A stretch of 64,000 nt of DNA from Dicaeum eximium (taxonomy: Eukaryota; Chordata; Aves; Passeriformes; Dicaeidae). The stretch spans positions 587,382 through 651,381 of the forward strand of contig VWZP01008598.1 of the NCBI GenBank assembly GCA_013396995.1, given 5' to 3'. The notes beneath the pieces are model-generated. The model did no database searches, was not told where the DNA came from, and saw only the letters and a list, made by a program, of their open reading frames with translations. This document shows positions 48,094-61,130 of the stretch, one piece after another (the stretch's first letter is position 1; every line of letters starts with the position of its first letter). A program made the translations under genes and the position numbers.

Positions 48094-51000
48094 ATAGGCA
48101 TTTTGCAGCATCTTGAACAGGCTAATGAAGGCCCATTTCCATTGGCTTTTTTTGCAGTTTTCCAGTTTCTGAAGCCTACCAGAGACTCCTGTGGGCAGCC
48201 ATCCCTGTCTCCCAGAGTTGTTTGGTAATGCTCTGTGTCTTTTTCCAGTACACATTATCTCTTTTTGGGAGATAGGTAAGCTTATCTTCAAGAAAGAAAC
48301 TGCATTAGTAAGGTAAGAGAGGATTGGATTTTACCATTGCAATGAAGATAATGAATATTCATCTCTGAAAGACAGAGGTGGATGTGAGGATGATAAAACT
48401 GGTGTGCAAGACTGGAGCAACTGGTGCTGAATAACTCATGAAGAGGATCCTGGGATTTAGTAATGACATTGGAAAATTTAATTTCTTGCATGAACCGTTC
48501 CTTGCAAACAGAGAATAAGTCCTGTCAATTCCCCCTGGTATGAGCACAAAGAATAGCTCCTAGCAGTCTGTCACACTTGGGACAAATGCAGGATTAATAT
48601 ATGTAGTTTGTGTTGGCCTGTGCCATGCCTTCCTCATTGTCCCCTGAACCTCCAGGGGATGGGAATGTCTTATTAATTGATTCTCTTAATTCAAGCACCT
48701 GTGACTGATTTATACTCAGTCTAAGGTCTGATCCTGCAGGGCAAGAGCTGACTTTGGTGAGGTGCACCACTTTCCAAATCCCCAGCAGAGGGAAATTACT
48801 GGATTTTATGTGGAAACATAAGCAGCCAGGAGTATTTGGAAAACCTCTGCTGGCTTTTCCCCAGTGTAGCTAAGACATGGCATTTGTTGCTCATTGGTGT
48901 TACAGACTCACAACTCAGCCAAAGTTCACCTTCTAGGATGTATGTATGCTTGGTTTCATCCATGGGTGACCAAATGGTCTGCAAGAAAAGGGGAGAAAAT
49001 GATGTCAGGAGGAGCAGGGGATTTTGCTGCTCAAGGAGGCAGGGGATGAATCATCCTTCTCCCAGAGATGGGGTCTTTTGCCAAAGGCTTCAGCTGGTCC
49101 CCACCAGCTCTTTCAGCTTGGTTTGCTCTGTCCTCAGCTCCACTGCAGTGGCCAGCCTGCTTCTAATGCAGGGAACTGTTTTTCCTGGGAACAGTCCTAG
49201 CAAGAGCGTGCATGCCCACTTCAAGGGCAGGCTGACATTGGCATGGTCTCATGCCTCTCTTTCAGAAGGTACCACAGCACGGGGTTATACCTCAGAAGCT
49301 GAGGGGCCAAGCAGTGGACACACAGATGGAGCCAAGAGCCGTGGTTTGGTGGTCCCTGGACAGAGAGGTCAGTAAGTGTGATGGATAGGTCATTCAATGG
49401 GTCACAACACTTCTCCCACTCGCAGCTGAATCACCAAAGAAATAAAAGTACTCAAACAATCGGGCAATATTTTTAAATGAACGGTTACAATAAGCCCTTG
49501 TTCTGCTGAGATATTTTTCTTTAGTCAAAGGGGAAAATAATGTGCTTCCTTTTTTTTTTTTTCCTTTCCCCATAAATGTGATAGAAGAAATGTCTTTCCA
49601 GATATGAATCTTTTCTGCCAGGATGAATCTGGTGTGCACACATGCATACATGTGGAATTTTCCTTTGGGGAAAAAACCAGACAGTAATTCTGCCTGTCTC
49701 ACTGCCCATCTCTAAAAATGCTGAAATCAAATATTTATGTTACAGCAGGATTGCTTGGTGGTGTGTCCCAAGTGTTCCAAGCAGAAGTGAGCAGCTTTAA
49801 GAAATGGTGAAAGTCTTAGCTACCTGTGTACTGGGGAGATGAAGCACTTGGGTAAATGTAGTATATGGCTTCTGTTGGAGAGGTTTTTCTCTCTCAGAAA
49901 TGCCTTACGAGAGAGCTACAATGTGAGGGGAAGCTCTAAACATGTGTGCTCCCAGATGGCTAGAGTGAAAAGGCAGAAAGCACCACTGAAAAGGCTGAAG
50001 ACCCAGTACTCATGCCCTGAAGGCCAATGTTACCATTTGAGTGACCACATTATGCCAAGAAGAGCAAAGTACAGAGTTAAGGTGAGAATGGAAAAATTCC
50101 ATGACATACTGATTTCATAAGCAGTGTCGATTAGCAGGCCAAATTTTAATAAAGTCTTAGGTCATGGTATACCAGCTATTCAGTATTTTAAAATTTGACA
50201 GATCTTTTTGAGGGCATACAGCTGGAAAGCAAATCCAAAATAGCACTTCAGACACCCCTTATTCACCTGTGTCCTTCTTTATCTTGGTGATGGGAAGGGA
50301 TTGATTCATTTTTACCTGTGTACTGTAATCTCACAGCATCAGATAAGCTCTTCTCACACCATCAGCCTGCTTTCCTGTGGCCTGTTTGCTCACTGTCTGC
50401 TCTGAGGGGGTGAAACCACCTTAAGACATCCTGAATGACAGCTCAACAGCAGTGTGTAGGAGACACCCACACAGCCCACATCTCTAGGACAAGGCAATGC
50501 ACCTCTGACTTTGTTTCCCAGTGTCCTCCTGAGAGCTACAGTTAAGCATAGAGGAGCTGTTGTGGTACAAAGCATCCTCCCTCTTGCATCCTTGGTAGAA
50601 TTGTTTGGCATCCTCTCAGGAAAACAGACCCACAGTACCAAGGAAGCCTTTTAGTGAGGTGGATCCTGCTCAGGGATGCTGGGGAGCACCAAGGACGCCA
50701 TCCCAAGTGTTGTGTACTGGTAAAGTTGGTGTTTGGGAGGCCATGGAACAGTTTGCTCTCTTGATGGGAGCAGGTTCAAGTCCCTTTTCTGAAAACATAA
50801 GCAGACGAGTGATAAATATGGGCAGAGGGTTCTAGTTAAAAGTTACAGCTTACCTTCATCTGCAGTGACTGTAGTTATTTTTGCTGATCATCAAAAGAAA
50901 CTGGATGTAGGATTAAAGCAAAAGAATGATCTAGACATATGAATTATGAATTTTGCATCATGAATTATTGCCTAAAATAGTGTGATGCACCAAATACATC

Positions 51001-51534
51001 TAGGGCAAGTGTTTTTTAGATTTGAAAGACTGGAAAGGACATCAGCTTCAGGGAAAAGAAATAGTTTCTTTCCTTATCCTAAAAAAAAAAAAAAAGGGCA
51101 ACTTTCCTTTACCTATTTGGCATCTAATAGTTTCTAAACTCTTTATACAAATTTTGCCACAGTGATGTTTTTGGGTCTTGGCTGCTCATCTTGAAAGACT
51201 TCCCTGGGACTTGATTTTCAGAGGTCAGTGCTAAGCATTTGCCAAAACCCATCGGTCATCAGGAAAATGGAGAACCAAAAACTGAGACAGCAAATGGTTA
51301 ATTTTTAATGGTTACTTTCCCAGATGGTTACTTTTGGGCAGGAGCATGACTCTCTGTATCTTTTTTACCTCTTCTTACTTCCTCATTGCTAAATGCCAGA
51401 AACTTGCAATGTGGCATCATTAAAATTTCTTAACCAACTTTCATGGTTTCCACATCAGAGCTTTGGGGGAGGGGACTTCCTTTCTGGAGGGCATTCAAGG
51501 AATTTGGCTACAGAGGGTGAAAAAGGGAAAGGGT
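48094..51534. other. Intergenic DNA between LTR remnants
   Basis: No gene or identifiable repeat family was recognised. It contains T13 at 49550-49562 and A15 at 51081-51095. The longest open frame (48836-49375, plus strand, 179 codons) shows no domain, signal peptide or splice-compatible context, and I do not call it a gene. Confidence 0.6.
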
Positions 51535-52080
51535 TGAGTAGAAGAAAAACACAGAGAGAGCTAGAGAGCTAGATACCCAGATCACTGGATAGCTGTATAA
51601 ATAACTTTATTAGCCTGGCTTGAGGTCTGAGATTTACCCCACTTGGTGTTAACACAGACTCACTGATGGGACATCTACTTATACACTGTGACCCACTTCT
51701 GCCCCAGCCCAAAAGAAACTTTGGTCTACTACCATTCCAGCTCCTACTACAAAATGGAGTTCCCTATCTTGCACATTATCTTTTATCTGGACATTTCACA
51801 ACAACACTATCGCTGTATCGCTCGAAGGCAAGATTATTCAGGCTCCCTGTTGGGGATCTGCAGTGTCTCTGCTGCACAGAACGAAGCACACACAGATACT
51901 GCAAAAAGAGCTGTTTCCAATATGCATGGAATAGATTCAGGCATACTCAGATATACAGTTATTATCATTTCCACTTCATGAAAATAATTTCTTGGCATCT
52001 GATCATTGCTGAAAGTGACTGTTTGCTTGTATTAAATTCAGAGCCGGGACATCTCCAGAACATACCTGTTCTCTGCTGTA
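51535..52080 (-). mobile_element. Possible solo LTR, reverse strand
   Basis: Read on the minus strand, a TATAAG box (51678-51683) is followed about 70 bases on by AATAAA (51606-51611) within CTAATAAAGTTATTTATAC. About 70 further bases of CT-rich sequence end in CTACTCA at 51535. The upstream part includes an AACTCCATTTTG block, a motif common in vertebrate LTRs. No primer-binding site or target duplication was found, and the far (5') edge is a guess. It could instead be ordinary unique DNA. Confidence 0.3.
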
Positions 52081-52113
52081 TGTGATGGGGATCTCGGTAT
52101 GTGATGGGGATCT
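52078..52113. repeat. 17-bp direct repeat, two copies
   Basis: GTATGTGATGGGGATCT occurs at 52078-52094 and again at 52097-52113, with two bases between. It is a small recent-looking tandem duplication. Confidence 0.95.
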
Positions 52114-53911
52114 AGTGAAGAATGAGAGACTTGCTGCTGGGGTGCCTGTCTGCCACCTTTTTGTGAGACTGAGAGAGCTGCATTTGTTCTGTGGTCCCCA
52201 AAACACATTTCCACGTACTCATTCTTCCAGAAATGTGTGGTGCTCTTTTCCTTCAGGAGGTATAGTTTGGGGCATGAAAGTCACTCAGTCCCCACTTTGT
52301 TATCTTCCATGCATAGTGTTAGAACAAGATGTTTACTCAGATATTTTCATATTGAGAAAATACTCCATTGAGGGGAAGGAGTATTATTTGAGGTTATTTA
52401 ACACCCTAGAGCTTTGTTGCTAATTTATGTTGGTAGCTTTAAATGTATGCAAACACTAAGGCTGAATGATGAATGGTGACAAAAAAGTTACAGGGAGAAA
52501 AAATCACACAAATACACAAATACTCCAGTGTTAATTTGTTTTCTAAGCGAGCAAGATGGGGGAGATACTACTTCTGTGTCACACTTCAGTAAAACCCTGG
52601 CTAACATTCCTGAGTCCTCTTCTTTCTTTTTATCATTTGGTTGTACAGCATTCACTCTACATTATTTAGGCAAAGAGAATTCCTGGTGTGATGTCCAGCA
52701 GCTTAATTTAAATATAAATTTAAAAAATTTAAAAAGGAAAAAGGGACAGGGAAGCCTGAACCATGCTTTTTCATGGCTGTGGACATTCCAGTGCAGAAAA
52801 AGGAGGTTGGTCCAGCATCAGCAGGCTGGGAGTCCTTCATCATGGAAGACAGATTTGCAAGGCAGAATATTGCCTGCTCATTTTTTTCTGAACTATTTAG
52901 TTGGGTAGATTTTACTAAAGCCTATGTCTTTACCCCTCATATTTAAATAACCTTGTACTGAGCATATATTAGGGTTCGAAAAGGATTCAATAACTCATTG
53001 AAATATATTACAGGTCTTTTTTATGCATCCAGCGCAAGAGCAGAAAGACATCAGAAAGGTATTATAAGAGTGAACATTTATCTGAAATGCTATTTATATT
53101 TCATTGAATTGGCTGGAAAGGACTGTGGAAGGCAAATAATGAGTGAGGGAGGCAGGCAGCCATCCCACTGTGCATGAAGGATGGTGTCTTGATGGATAAT
53201 TTAATGACTCCCTACGTGTGTGGAGGGGCCAGAGACGAGGCAGCTGACCAGGCAGAAATATTGTGTTTAAAGCACAGCTTGAGTGGGGGAAGAAGAGTGA
53301 TGCAGTGCCTGCTTTCACCTTCACTAACAGTTAGATGGTCCTTGTGCTGATAGTTTTGATTCTCATGGGGCCATTCTTCTTTGTGAAGGCAGCAGTCATG
53401 CTTGCCTTCTCCAGGTTCAAGTCTCTTCTGGGATGAATTAACGCATCAGATTTGCATCAAGCCCCAGCTGCTCACCTTACCACATCCCTCAAGAAGGAGC
53501 CTGAACAAATGTTGCTGTGTTTAACAGAGTATTTTCTCTAATACCCTAGTTTCTGGAACGGGACAGAAAAGAAATGCAATAAAAGCTCTGAGTCTGAAGC
53601 TAGAGGAAAAGGTAAAGGTAGAGGAAAGAGGTAAATCTGTGGGATGCCCATACAGGGTAAGGAAGCAGAAAGGATGAAAGGTGTTCTGAATAGAGAGCCA
53701 TTCTGGAGAGGCACGTGTCTGCTTCATGGTGAGGTGGCTATGAGCAGTGGTAGATAAAAACAGCTGCCCTTCTCACCTTCTTATATATATGCAAGTCTAA
53801 ACCATCGATGTCGGATTTCAGCATAAAATCTGACTCAAGTGAAAAGACAGACAAGTGCAAAAAACCCTCCATGAATTTTCAGTGATAGAGCTAGGCAAAT
53901 TGTGACAGAAG
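52114..53911. other. Intergenic DNA without recognisable genes
   Basis: AT-rich sequence, with an A/T-only patch around 52705-52735. I recognise no coding, RNA or repeat feature in it. Confidence 0.55.
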
Positions 53912-54143
53912 CAGTTTAAACTGAGTATTAGGAAAAAGTTTCTTCATGGAAAAGGTTGTCAAGCATTGGAACAGGCTGCCCAGGGAAGCAGCTGAGTCAC
54001 CATCCCTGGAGGTATTTAAAATATGTGTAGATGTGGTGCTTAGGGACATGGTTTAGTGGTGGATTTGGCAGCACTGGGGTAACAGTTGGACTTCGTTGTC
54101 TTAAAGGTCTTTTCCAATCTAAATTATTCTATGATTTTATGAT
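53912..54143 (+). mobile_element. CR1 LINE fragment, 3' end, forward strand
   Basis: Contains 'GGAAAAAGTTTCTTCATGGA', 'ATTGGAACAGGCTGCCCAGG', 'ACCATCCCTGGAGGTATTTA' and a 3' end 'GGTCTTTTCCAATCTAAATT' followed by the CR1 tail ATTCTATGATTTTATGA. It is a short 5'-truncated copy with its tail intact. Confidence 0.92.
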
Positions 54144-55493
54144 CTGAAAGGTGAAGTGTTAAGGGATGACCTCATGCCTGAGTTTGGCTTGTCTGTATAA
54201 GACTAGATTATCAGTGCAATCTTTACTGACTGCTACATCACCCTCATCTTCTTGAATTAGAGGATGTATATTCCTCCAGATGCTTTGAGTTCTTTCATAC
54301 AGCCTGACTTCTCTAAAGAGCATGAAGACTCTGTACATGGCTGGCTGGCCAGTGACTTGCCTAATCAATATTTGAAAAATCAGCCTGCACTGCCTTTTCA
54401 TATTCACCTATGGATGATGGATACTTTTCCTGAAGGGGTATTTTGGAGGGAAGTTGTCCAGCTCAGCTGCAGGTCTTTTATCATCAAAGCAAATCAGTGA
54501 AACATCTATTTTAAAAGACCAATATCCCCCACCCTGTTATTGAATGGCAAAGTGCCACCACAGTCCATAGGTTGTAGAGATCCCATTTCTGAGCACAGAA
54601 GTCCCAGTACAAGTCTCAATCAATATGTTTAAATAATCTTGTGAACTTTGGTATGTGCTAAAAATGCCTCCAGAGACATTAAGCACTGTTTCCTAGCCCA
54701 AACACTGGGAATAATTATCTTTTATTGGCACCTGTTCTGTGGTGAGATTAAGAGGCTGTTGAGCTGCAATTCTTTTATTTGTGTTATTGGAGGAAAGATC
54801 AAATGGAACGAATATAATCAAACATTTATTTTTCTTCTTCTTTGATGTTGTGATGTTCCCCTTGTAAGCACTTACAACCTGACAGCATCTGGGGTAAGCT
54901 TTTGCCCTGCCACCCTCCACCACAGCTTCATCAGCACTAAAGTTGGAGCCTGATAGGGGGGCTGCATTTCTGACAAGAGCCAATGCAATAGCAATAGCGC
55001 TGCAGGGATCGATGCAGCAGACAGGGTTTTGGCTTGCCTAGCAGGCTACTAGCTATTTATGGCAGGGCAATAATCACACTGAGTTGGTAATGCTTGGATC
55101 TCACTTCCCTGGGATTTAAATGACTACCCAAACTGCAGGGCAGCAGAGAGTCTGTCCCAGGCTTCCTGACTTGTATTTACAGCTGGCTCTGAGTGACTGT
55201 CTTATCTAAGGCCTCTAACAAGTCTTTCGGTAATATTGCCACACTCACTTGCTCCTTAATTGCCAGAGTTGAGGGTTTGGGAAATTTTTGTCCAGATAAT
55301 TAGCAAGAATTAGGTCTTCTTTAGATTGGAAAAGGCCCACCACTGTGCCCACCAAACTCAAACTGCAAAATCTATGTTAGTAAGATTACTTCTGGATTTG
55401 TAGGGTCATCTGCACATGGTAAGAACACAACAGCCAGGTTTGTTTTTCTGCACTAATATCAAATAACTAAGGAAATGCACTGCATCACCAATA
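54144..55493. other. Intergenic DNA between two CR1 copies
   Basis: No gene, RNA or repeat recognised. Open frames are short and lack splice context. Confidence 0.55.
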
Positions 55494-55605
55494 ATCACAG
55501 AGTCATACAATCATTTAGTTTGGAAAAAAACTTTAAGATCATCAAGTTTAACTGTTAACCTAGCACTGTCAAGCCCACCACTAAACCATATAAATCACTA
55601 TAGGA
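55494..55605 (-). mobile_element. CR1 LINE fragment, 3' end, reverse strand
   Basis: Begins with the reversed tail ATCACAGAGTCATACAATCA, then TTTAGTTTGGAAAAAAACTT, AAGATCATCAAGTTTAACTG and a block with CCCACCACTAAACCATAT. This is the extreme 3' part of CR1 on the minus strand, about 110 bases. Confidence 0.9.
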
Positions 55606-58600
55606 CTCCTTACAGGCAGTAGTGAGAAATATACTTTGAAGATGCAGTTTATCTGATCTCCACTTTGCAAATAGCCATCTTTAGTAGAAAATCCAAAGTC
55701 ACTCCTTTTGTCAACCCTAACAGCCAGACCTTCCCAGAAGTGCAAGGTGATGTAGCTGTATTTTTCATGGGTTCCCTGTTTGAAAGCCTGAAGAGGTGTG
55801 TTCCCAAATTTTGTTGTATGCAAACTGAAGTCATGTCAGTGATTTACATTTCTAAGAGCACAGATATCAACAGCCTTGCAAGATGGGACAATTAATTTCA
55901 TTAAAGGTGGCAGAATAAAGGATAATCATCTCAGCTACATCATGGCAATAACTTGGAACAAATTTTTGGATATGACTGTAAGAAAATACTGCTTTAAATG
56001 CTTTCCCTGCAGCTTTGAATGACAATGAGATGGAGAGACTCTGAAATAGATGCATAACTTGAACTGCAAGCAGCAACTGATAAAGAAACTGGGGCAGAGG
56101 GAATGACTCAGTTGGCTGTGGTGCAGCCGCAAATCCACATGGGGCTCTGGAAATGTTCATCCGTGTCAGTGATAATGCACCAACCACAGAGATACTTATG
56201 ACAGTCAGAGAAATTTGGAGAGCAGTAATGAAAAATAACCAATGCAAGAAACCACTGGGAACTTCAGAGTCAAAGGGCACAAAGGACAACATTTTGAAAA
56301 TACAAGGAAGAAAAGGGACTGAGAGGATCTTTGATCTAAAGGCTTCTTCCTGCACGTTTTATCTCTCCAGACACAAAAATACAAAACTTATATCTATTCC
56401 CTTAAGAACTGAACAGCACATCAAAGAGGAAAGAAAGAGAGACAAAACCTTCCAAGATAACATTTAATCATCATAAAAACGCATGCATGAATGTGACAAA
56501 GAGAAAAAAATGCATATATCTTAAAAATCAATATGTAAAAGAATCTAACCAAACAGGAAAAAAAAATACAATAATGTGTGCAGTGACTTGGACAGAATAG
56601 GATAGATAAATATACACTGCCAGCTGATCTCCTTTAGTAAGATAAGTATTTCATATTTCTTTTTTCAACTAAGTGGCCCCTAATCCTGACAGATGACAAA
56701 TCAATTATTGCTTGTCCTGTTTTGGGGCTTTGTTGAATTATTTTCCATTCTATTTTCTTTTCCATGGGTTTTTCCAACATATTTGCTATACACATAAACA
56801 GATCTTTAGGGACCCATTATAGAAAACAGCATTGAAACAACTTCATCCTCGCATCTCATTTCACAATTCTAGTGGCAATCACATATTGCTCCCTACAGGG
56901 AAGGGGTGACTCTTAAATTGTGTTTAAGACCTTACTCAGAAAATTAGAAGCCCTAACTCAGTTCCACTGCATCTCTATCAGGGGCAGCAAATATGGAGGC
57001 TGAAATCGTACCTGTCCCTTAGCTGATTTGGCACCACCACCCAAACCAATGTATGTTAGGTGTCAGAACTCATATGGAAGCACGAGAAATGGAGAAGAGT
57101 TGTGGGTCCTTCAAACTCCAGAAACCATACTCTGCGCTTGGGATCAGCCTAGAGGATTGTATTTCTTCACTAGCTACGTATGTACCCTAATACTGCTCAG
57201 CCATCATGGAAATTCAGGCTTGTCTTTGCATGTTTTGCCTCAGGTTTTTGGCAGCCATCATGTGTGCAAGTTTTTCTTAGCTCTGCTTAAACTGAGAGAT
57301 GCTTGAGGGTGTGGCTGGAGCGCTTGGGCTGGGAGTTACTGAGTGGGGCACTCCATGGGCCATTAGCCCCTTCGGCCTCTCTGGTGACCCCCAACCAAAG
57401 CCCTCCCCTATGTGGTGTGCCCCCACACATCTTGCTACTGGCCTGTACGTGAGGATATGGTAACTGAGATTTAGCTGTAGGGACCCCCACATGTGCTAAA
57501 ACTCCCAAAAAACATAGACTGGATCAAGCTGGGTGAGCTGAGCAAGCTCTTCAGCGTGTTCTGGCATCCTGAGAGCAAATACAGAGAGCTGCAGGATTTC
57601 CTTCAGAGCAGAATTTAACCAAAACCCTGCAGAATAACGTACATCCCTCCTGACCTGTGTGCTGAATGGAGGGAGCTGTGGGCCCTCCCATTTCCTTAGG
57701 AGGAAGCTGCAGCGGGTGGGACAGCGTATATCATGGATAAACATGTGCATTTATTTATGCGTGTATTATCAATGGTCCAAATTCCACCTTGAAGAAATTC
57801 AACTGACTCTGTGTCTTCTGCCTAGTAGCAAGTGAATGACTGTGGAGCTGGGTTATTTCAGGGCACTGAGGATTTCCCATCTGCAAGAGGTGGTGATCTC
57901 AGGGTACCTCTGGCTCTGCACTGTCCTTGCCTCCGCTTCAAAAGCCACACATGGAGATTCAGATGCTGCATTCTGAGCACTATTTAGGTGAGTAATGCTG
58001 CAGGCAGGGACTTAGTGGGGTGTCCAGAAGCATTTGTGCAGAGTTCATTCCTCCATGCACTTGGCTCTCATAGTCCCCAAAGGAAAATGTCAGGGCTCTG
58101 AAGGCTTGTGGGCTATAACAACCCTGAGCAGCCCAACCAGCCCTGAGAACCCACCTGAACTATACTCCTCTGCCACCTGGCTGGACCTGCTGCAAGCCCA
58201 GGTTGCAAACACATTGAAAAAACAATAGAGCTGAGGAGACAAAGATGGAGACGAAAGCTGTAGGGTGATCCTGCTAGACCCTTTTAGGCAGGGGACACCC
58301 CGGACATCACCTCTCTGCACCCGGTGCTTTGCAGAGGGCAGAGGTCCCTTTGCTCCAGCTCTCATATTCTTCATTTCTAGGCAGGCAGCATCTCCTGAGT
58401 AACCCTTGACCTAGGTCTGCTTCTCTGACTTGGGTGTTGTGCACAACCTAATGGAAGCATTTATTATCAAATCCCTTCCTTTGGGACACGTCTAATTTGT
58501 TTTTTACCTCCCATTAACATCATTTATGCACTTACTAAGATTAAAAGGCAACATCTCTTTCACTCCTGTACCAAGACAGCTTTAGGTCTTGTCAGGGATT

Positions 58601-60891
58601 TGGAAGTAATATAAAATCTGCTTGGCAAAAGGCAGGATTTTTTATCTGGTTTGAGTGGGAAGAAGAAAGATTTCACACCGGCCTGGGGAGGGGCCATTGG
58701 GGCGGATTCACCTTGCCAGCTGGCCTCTAAATATAAGTATGTAAATCCCTCATTTCTCTGACCAGATTGCATATTTTAAAAGCTCTGGGGGCTTTTTTCT
58801 CCAATTGGCTTAAGAGCTTGACTAATGTGTAAGGTACAGTGCAGAGCAGCTCTGTGTTAAACATGGAGTTATCAGACTGCTCTTTCCACAGGCTAAAAGG
58901 AAAGAAAATAACACAGCTGATTACAGGCCTGAGCTACATGCTTTGCAGGTTTACATGCCTGGGAGTACTTTGTAAGTGCTGTTGTTTTGCTTTGTGTTTT
59001 GCAATAGATATAAAGCAGAAACCGTCCTGAAGACCTCTCTGCTAGGAAGGTTTTTCTTGCCTATTATTAGCACTCTGCTTTTGCAGCAAGCACTCCATGA
59101 GCCAATATGCAGAGTTTTAAAGGACTTCAAAGTGTCATTGGGAACCAAGTGATATGTGTGTTAAAAAGGGTTTAATGGAGCTGCAGTTGCTGTAGCAGTG
59201 TGTTTTTATAGCAAGTTTTTACAGCATAAAGAAAAACATCCTGCAGATTTCAGTAGGATTGGCATATGGATAAGGTACTTTGCACTATGATTTTTGTTTA
59301 TCTGCTATTAAAAAAAAAAAAAAAAAGACAAGAAAACCAGCATTGCTAGCGATAGAGGGAATGATAAGCAGAAACAGCTATTACCTTCATTTTGGGTTTG
59401 ATTATTTTTATATTTTTCAATGGAAAACATACATTTGAAAGCAAATGGCTTGGCTTAAAGAATGGAAATAGAGAGTGATTTGTATTCACATTGAAGATTT
59501 TATAGTCTTTTTTTTTTTTTTTCCTCAGAGCCACTGGATTATATCATGATTAGCACAAGGCAAATCCCCCTCATTAAAGTTAAAGCTAACTTTCTGGGAC
59601 CGTCTTTAAAAAGTCATCGGGGAGGCTCCCAAGGAAGGAAGTGGTTTCCAAAAAAATCCATTAAATACTGAAGTGGATCTGATCCATGTGTGATCATGTT
59701 GGTCTGCAGGAATTGGCTGGAAATTGCTGATTTTAATATCTCCTCTGGTTTTTCTTTTTACAACACCATTTATAAGTCTTTTTTAATTATTCCTGGGAAG
59801 CATGTAGGGATACTTTATGAGACAGGTTCCTCATTGTCCTTTAGCAGCCCATGTCATTGGCCTGCCCACTTCTGAAAGAGACAGACAAGGAATCAAAAGG
59901 AAAGATGAGTACCCATTGCCCACTGTGAGGGTAAGAGACTTGCCCAGGTTTATACAAAAAGGCAGAGGCAGAGCAAGGACACAGTGTTGTCCCTCCAGTG
60001 CCTCAGTCCTAAACAGCCTCCTTAAAGCCATCCTTGCATCCACAGAGTCTGGGATGTAGCTGTTTGGACTTGTTCCACTGCTGAATTCACATAATTTAAA
60101 CATGTTTAAAACTCTGTTTTTGCTTCAGGCTGGGGAATGACTGGTTTATGCCTTGTCTGAGGGATTAAAAAAAAGTAGAGCCAGGGAAACCTTTAGTTGT
60201 TGTGACTGCCAAAGCAGGAACAGCACAGGATTTCTCAAGGCTCTCAGGCAGCTGGGGGCTGCAAGCAAATGTGCTCAAAGCTGATGGGAGCAAGGGTTCA
60301 GCTCCCAGAGCTACCCTCACACTGGCAGCTGTCTCCCATCTCTATGCCTCAATCCCAGCAGAACTAAAGCCCTGGCAAAACCCCGGCACAGCAGCCCCAT
60401 CCCTCCCGGCCCTGCAGCTCCGTCTTGAACAGCTTCTTTCATTTTTCACACTCAGTCCTCCCGAACGGAAACCCTGGTCAGAAATTTCACAAAGGCAACT
60501 AGAGAGATATTTTCTTTCTTTTTTGCGGAGGAGGGCAGAGGAGTGACGGTGCAGGGGGAAGGGTTTGTAGAGTTGTTTTTTTTTCTTTTTCCCTTTTTGC
60601 AACACTAGTTGTTCAGGGGAGTGTCTTGTGTTATTAATGCTGACTGGCTCTGGCAACTACCGTGGTTCAAGGTCGTTAGTCATCCGCTGCTGCTGCAGGA
60701 GACACGGCAGCGCTGAGCCAGAGCTCTTCATCCAACCCTCTTGGTCCTCCCAGGCCAGCAGGTTGGGGAGAGCTGCACATGGGGCAGCGGGGTTGTGTGA
60801 GGGTGTGGAGAACAGGCTGGGGCCAGGGCCACGGGGCATCCTCCCAGCCTGGTCAGGGAGTGCCAGGCCTGTGGGACCTGCTGGGTTTAAT

Positions 60892-60923
60892 GGGCAGGGC
60901 CTGAGAGGGGCTGAGGGGTCGGG
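60892..60923 (+). promoter_or_regulatory. Potential G-quadruplex motif upstream of AOAH
   Basis: Five G runs of three or more (60892-60894, 60897-60899, 60907-60910, 60915-60918, 60921-60923) are separated by loops of 2, 7, 4 and 2 bases. This satisfies the usual intramolecular G4 rule. It is about 230 bases before the AOAH start codon, on the coding strand. Confidence 0.6.
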
Positions 60924-61072
60924 AAAGCAGCTGCGATGTGCGAGTGGGGGGTCCTCCATGCACCCCATGAGAGGGCAGATGTCTCTGTCCCCTCCTGGGA
61001 ATATGTCCCTCTGTTACTTACAGCTGCAGAGGCACACCAGTCTCTTTTCTCCTCAAGCTGCACCAATGCAGC

Positions 61073-61098
61073 GTATTCCCTAAGAGTTAAGGGAATAC
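61073..61098. repeat. 9-bp inverted repeat before AOAH exon
   Basis: GTATTCCCT (61073-61081), eight bases, then AGGGAATAC (61090-61098): a perfect stem just upstream of the AOAH start. It may be chance or a 5' UTR hairpin if this region is transcribed. Confidence 0.85.
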
Positions 61099-61130
61099 AG
61101 GTCCACTTGTATCCTTCTCAACTGATTTCT

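Noticed and set aside
48836..49375. 179-codon open frame on the plus strand.
   Set aside because: It has no recognisable domain, and it starts and stops without splice or promoter context. In 64 kb of six-frame reading a frame of this size can arise by chance.
50773..50783. GGTTCAAGTCC, like a tRNA gene B box.
   Set aside because: No A box, no acceptor-stem pairing and no cloverleaf can be drawn around it.
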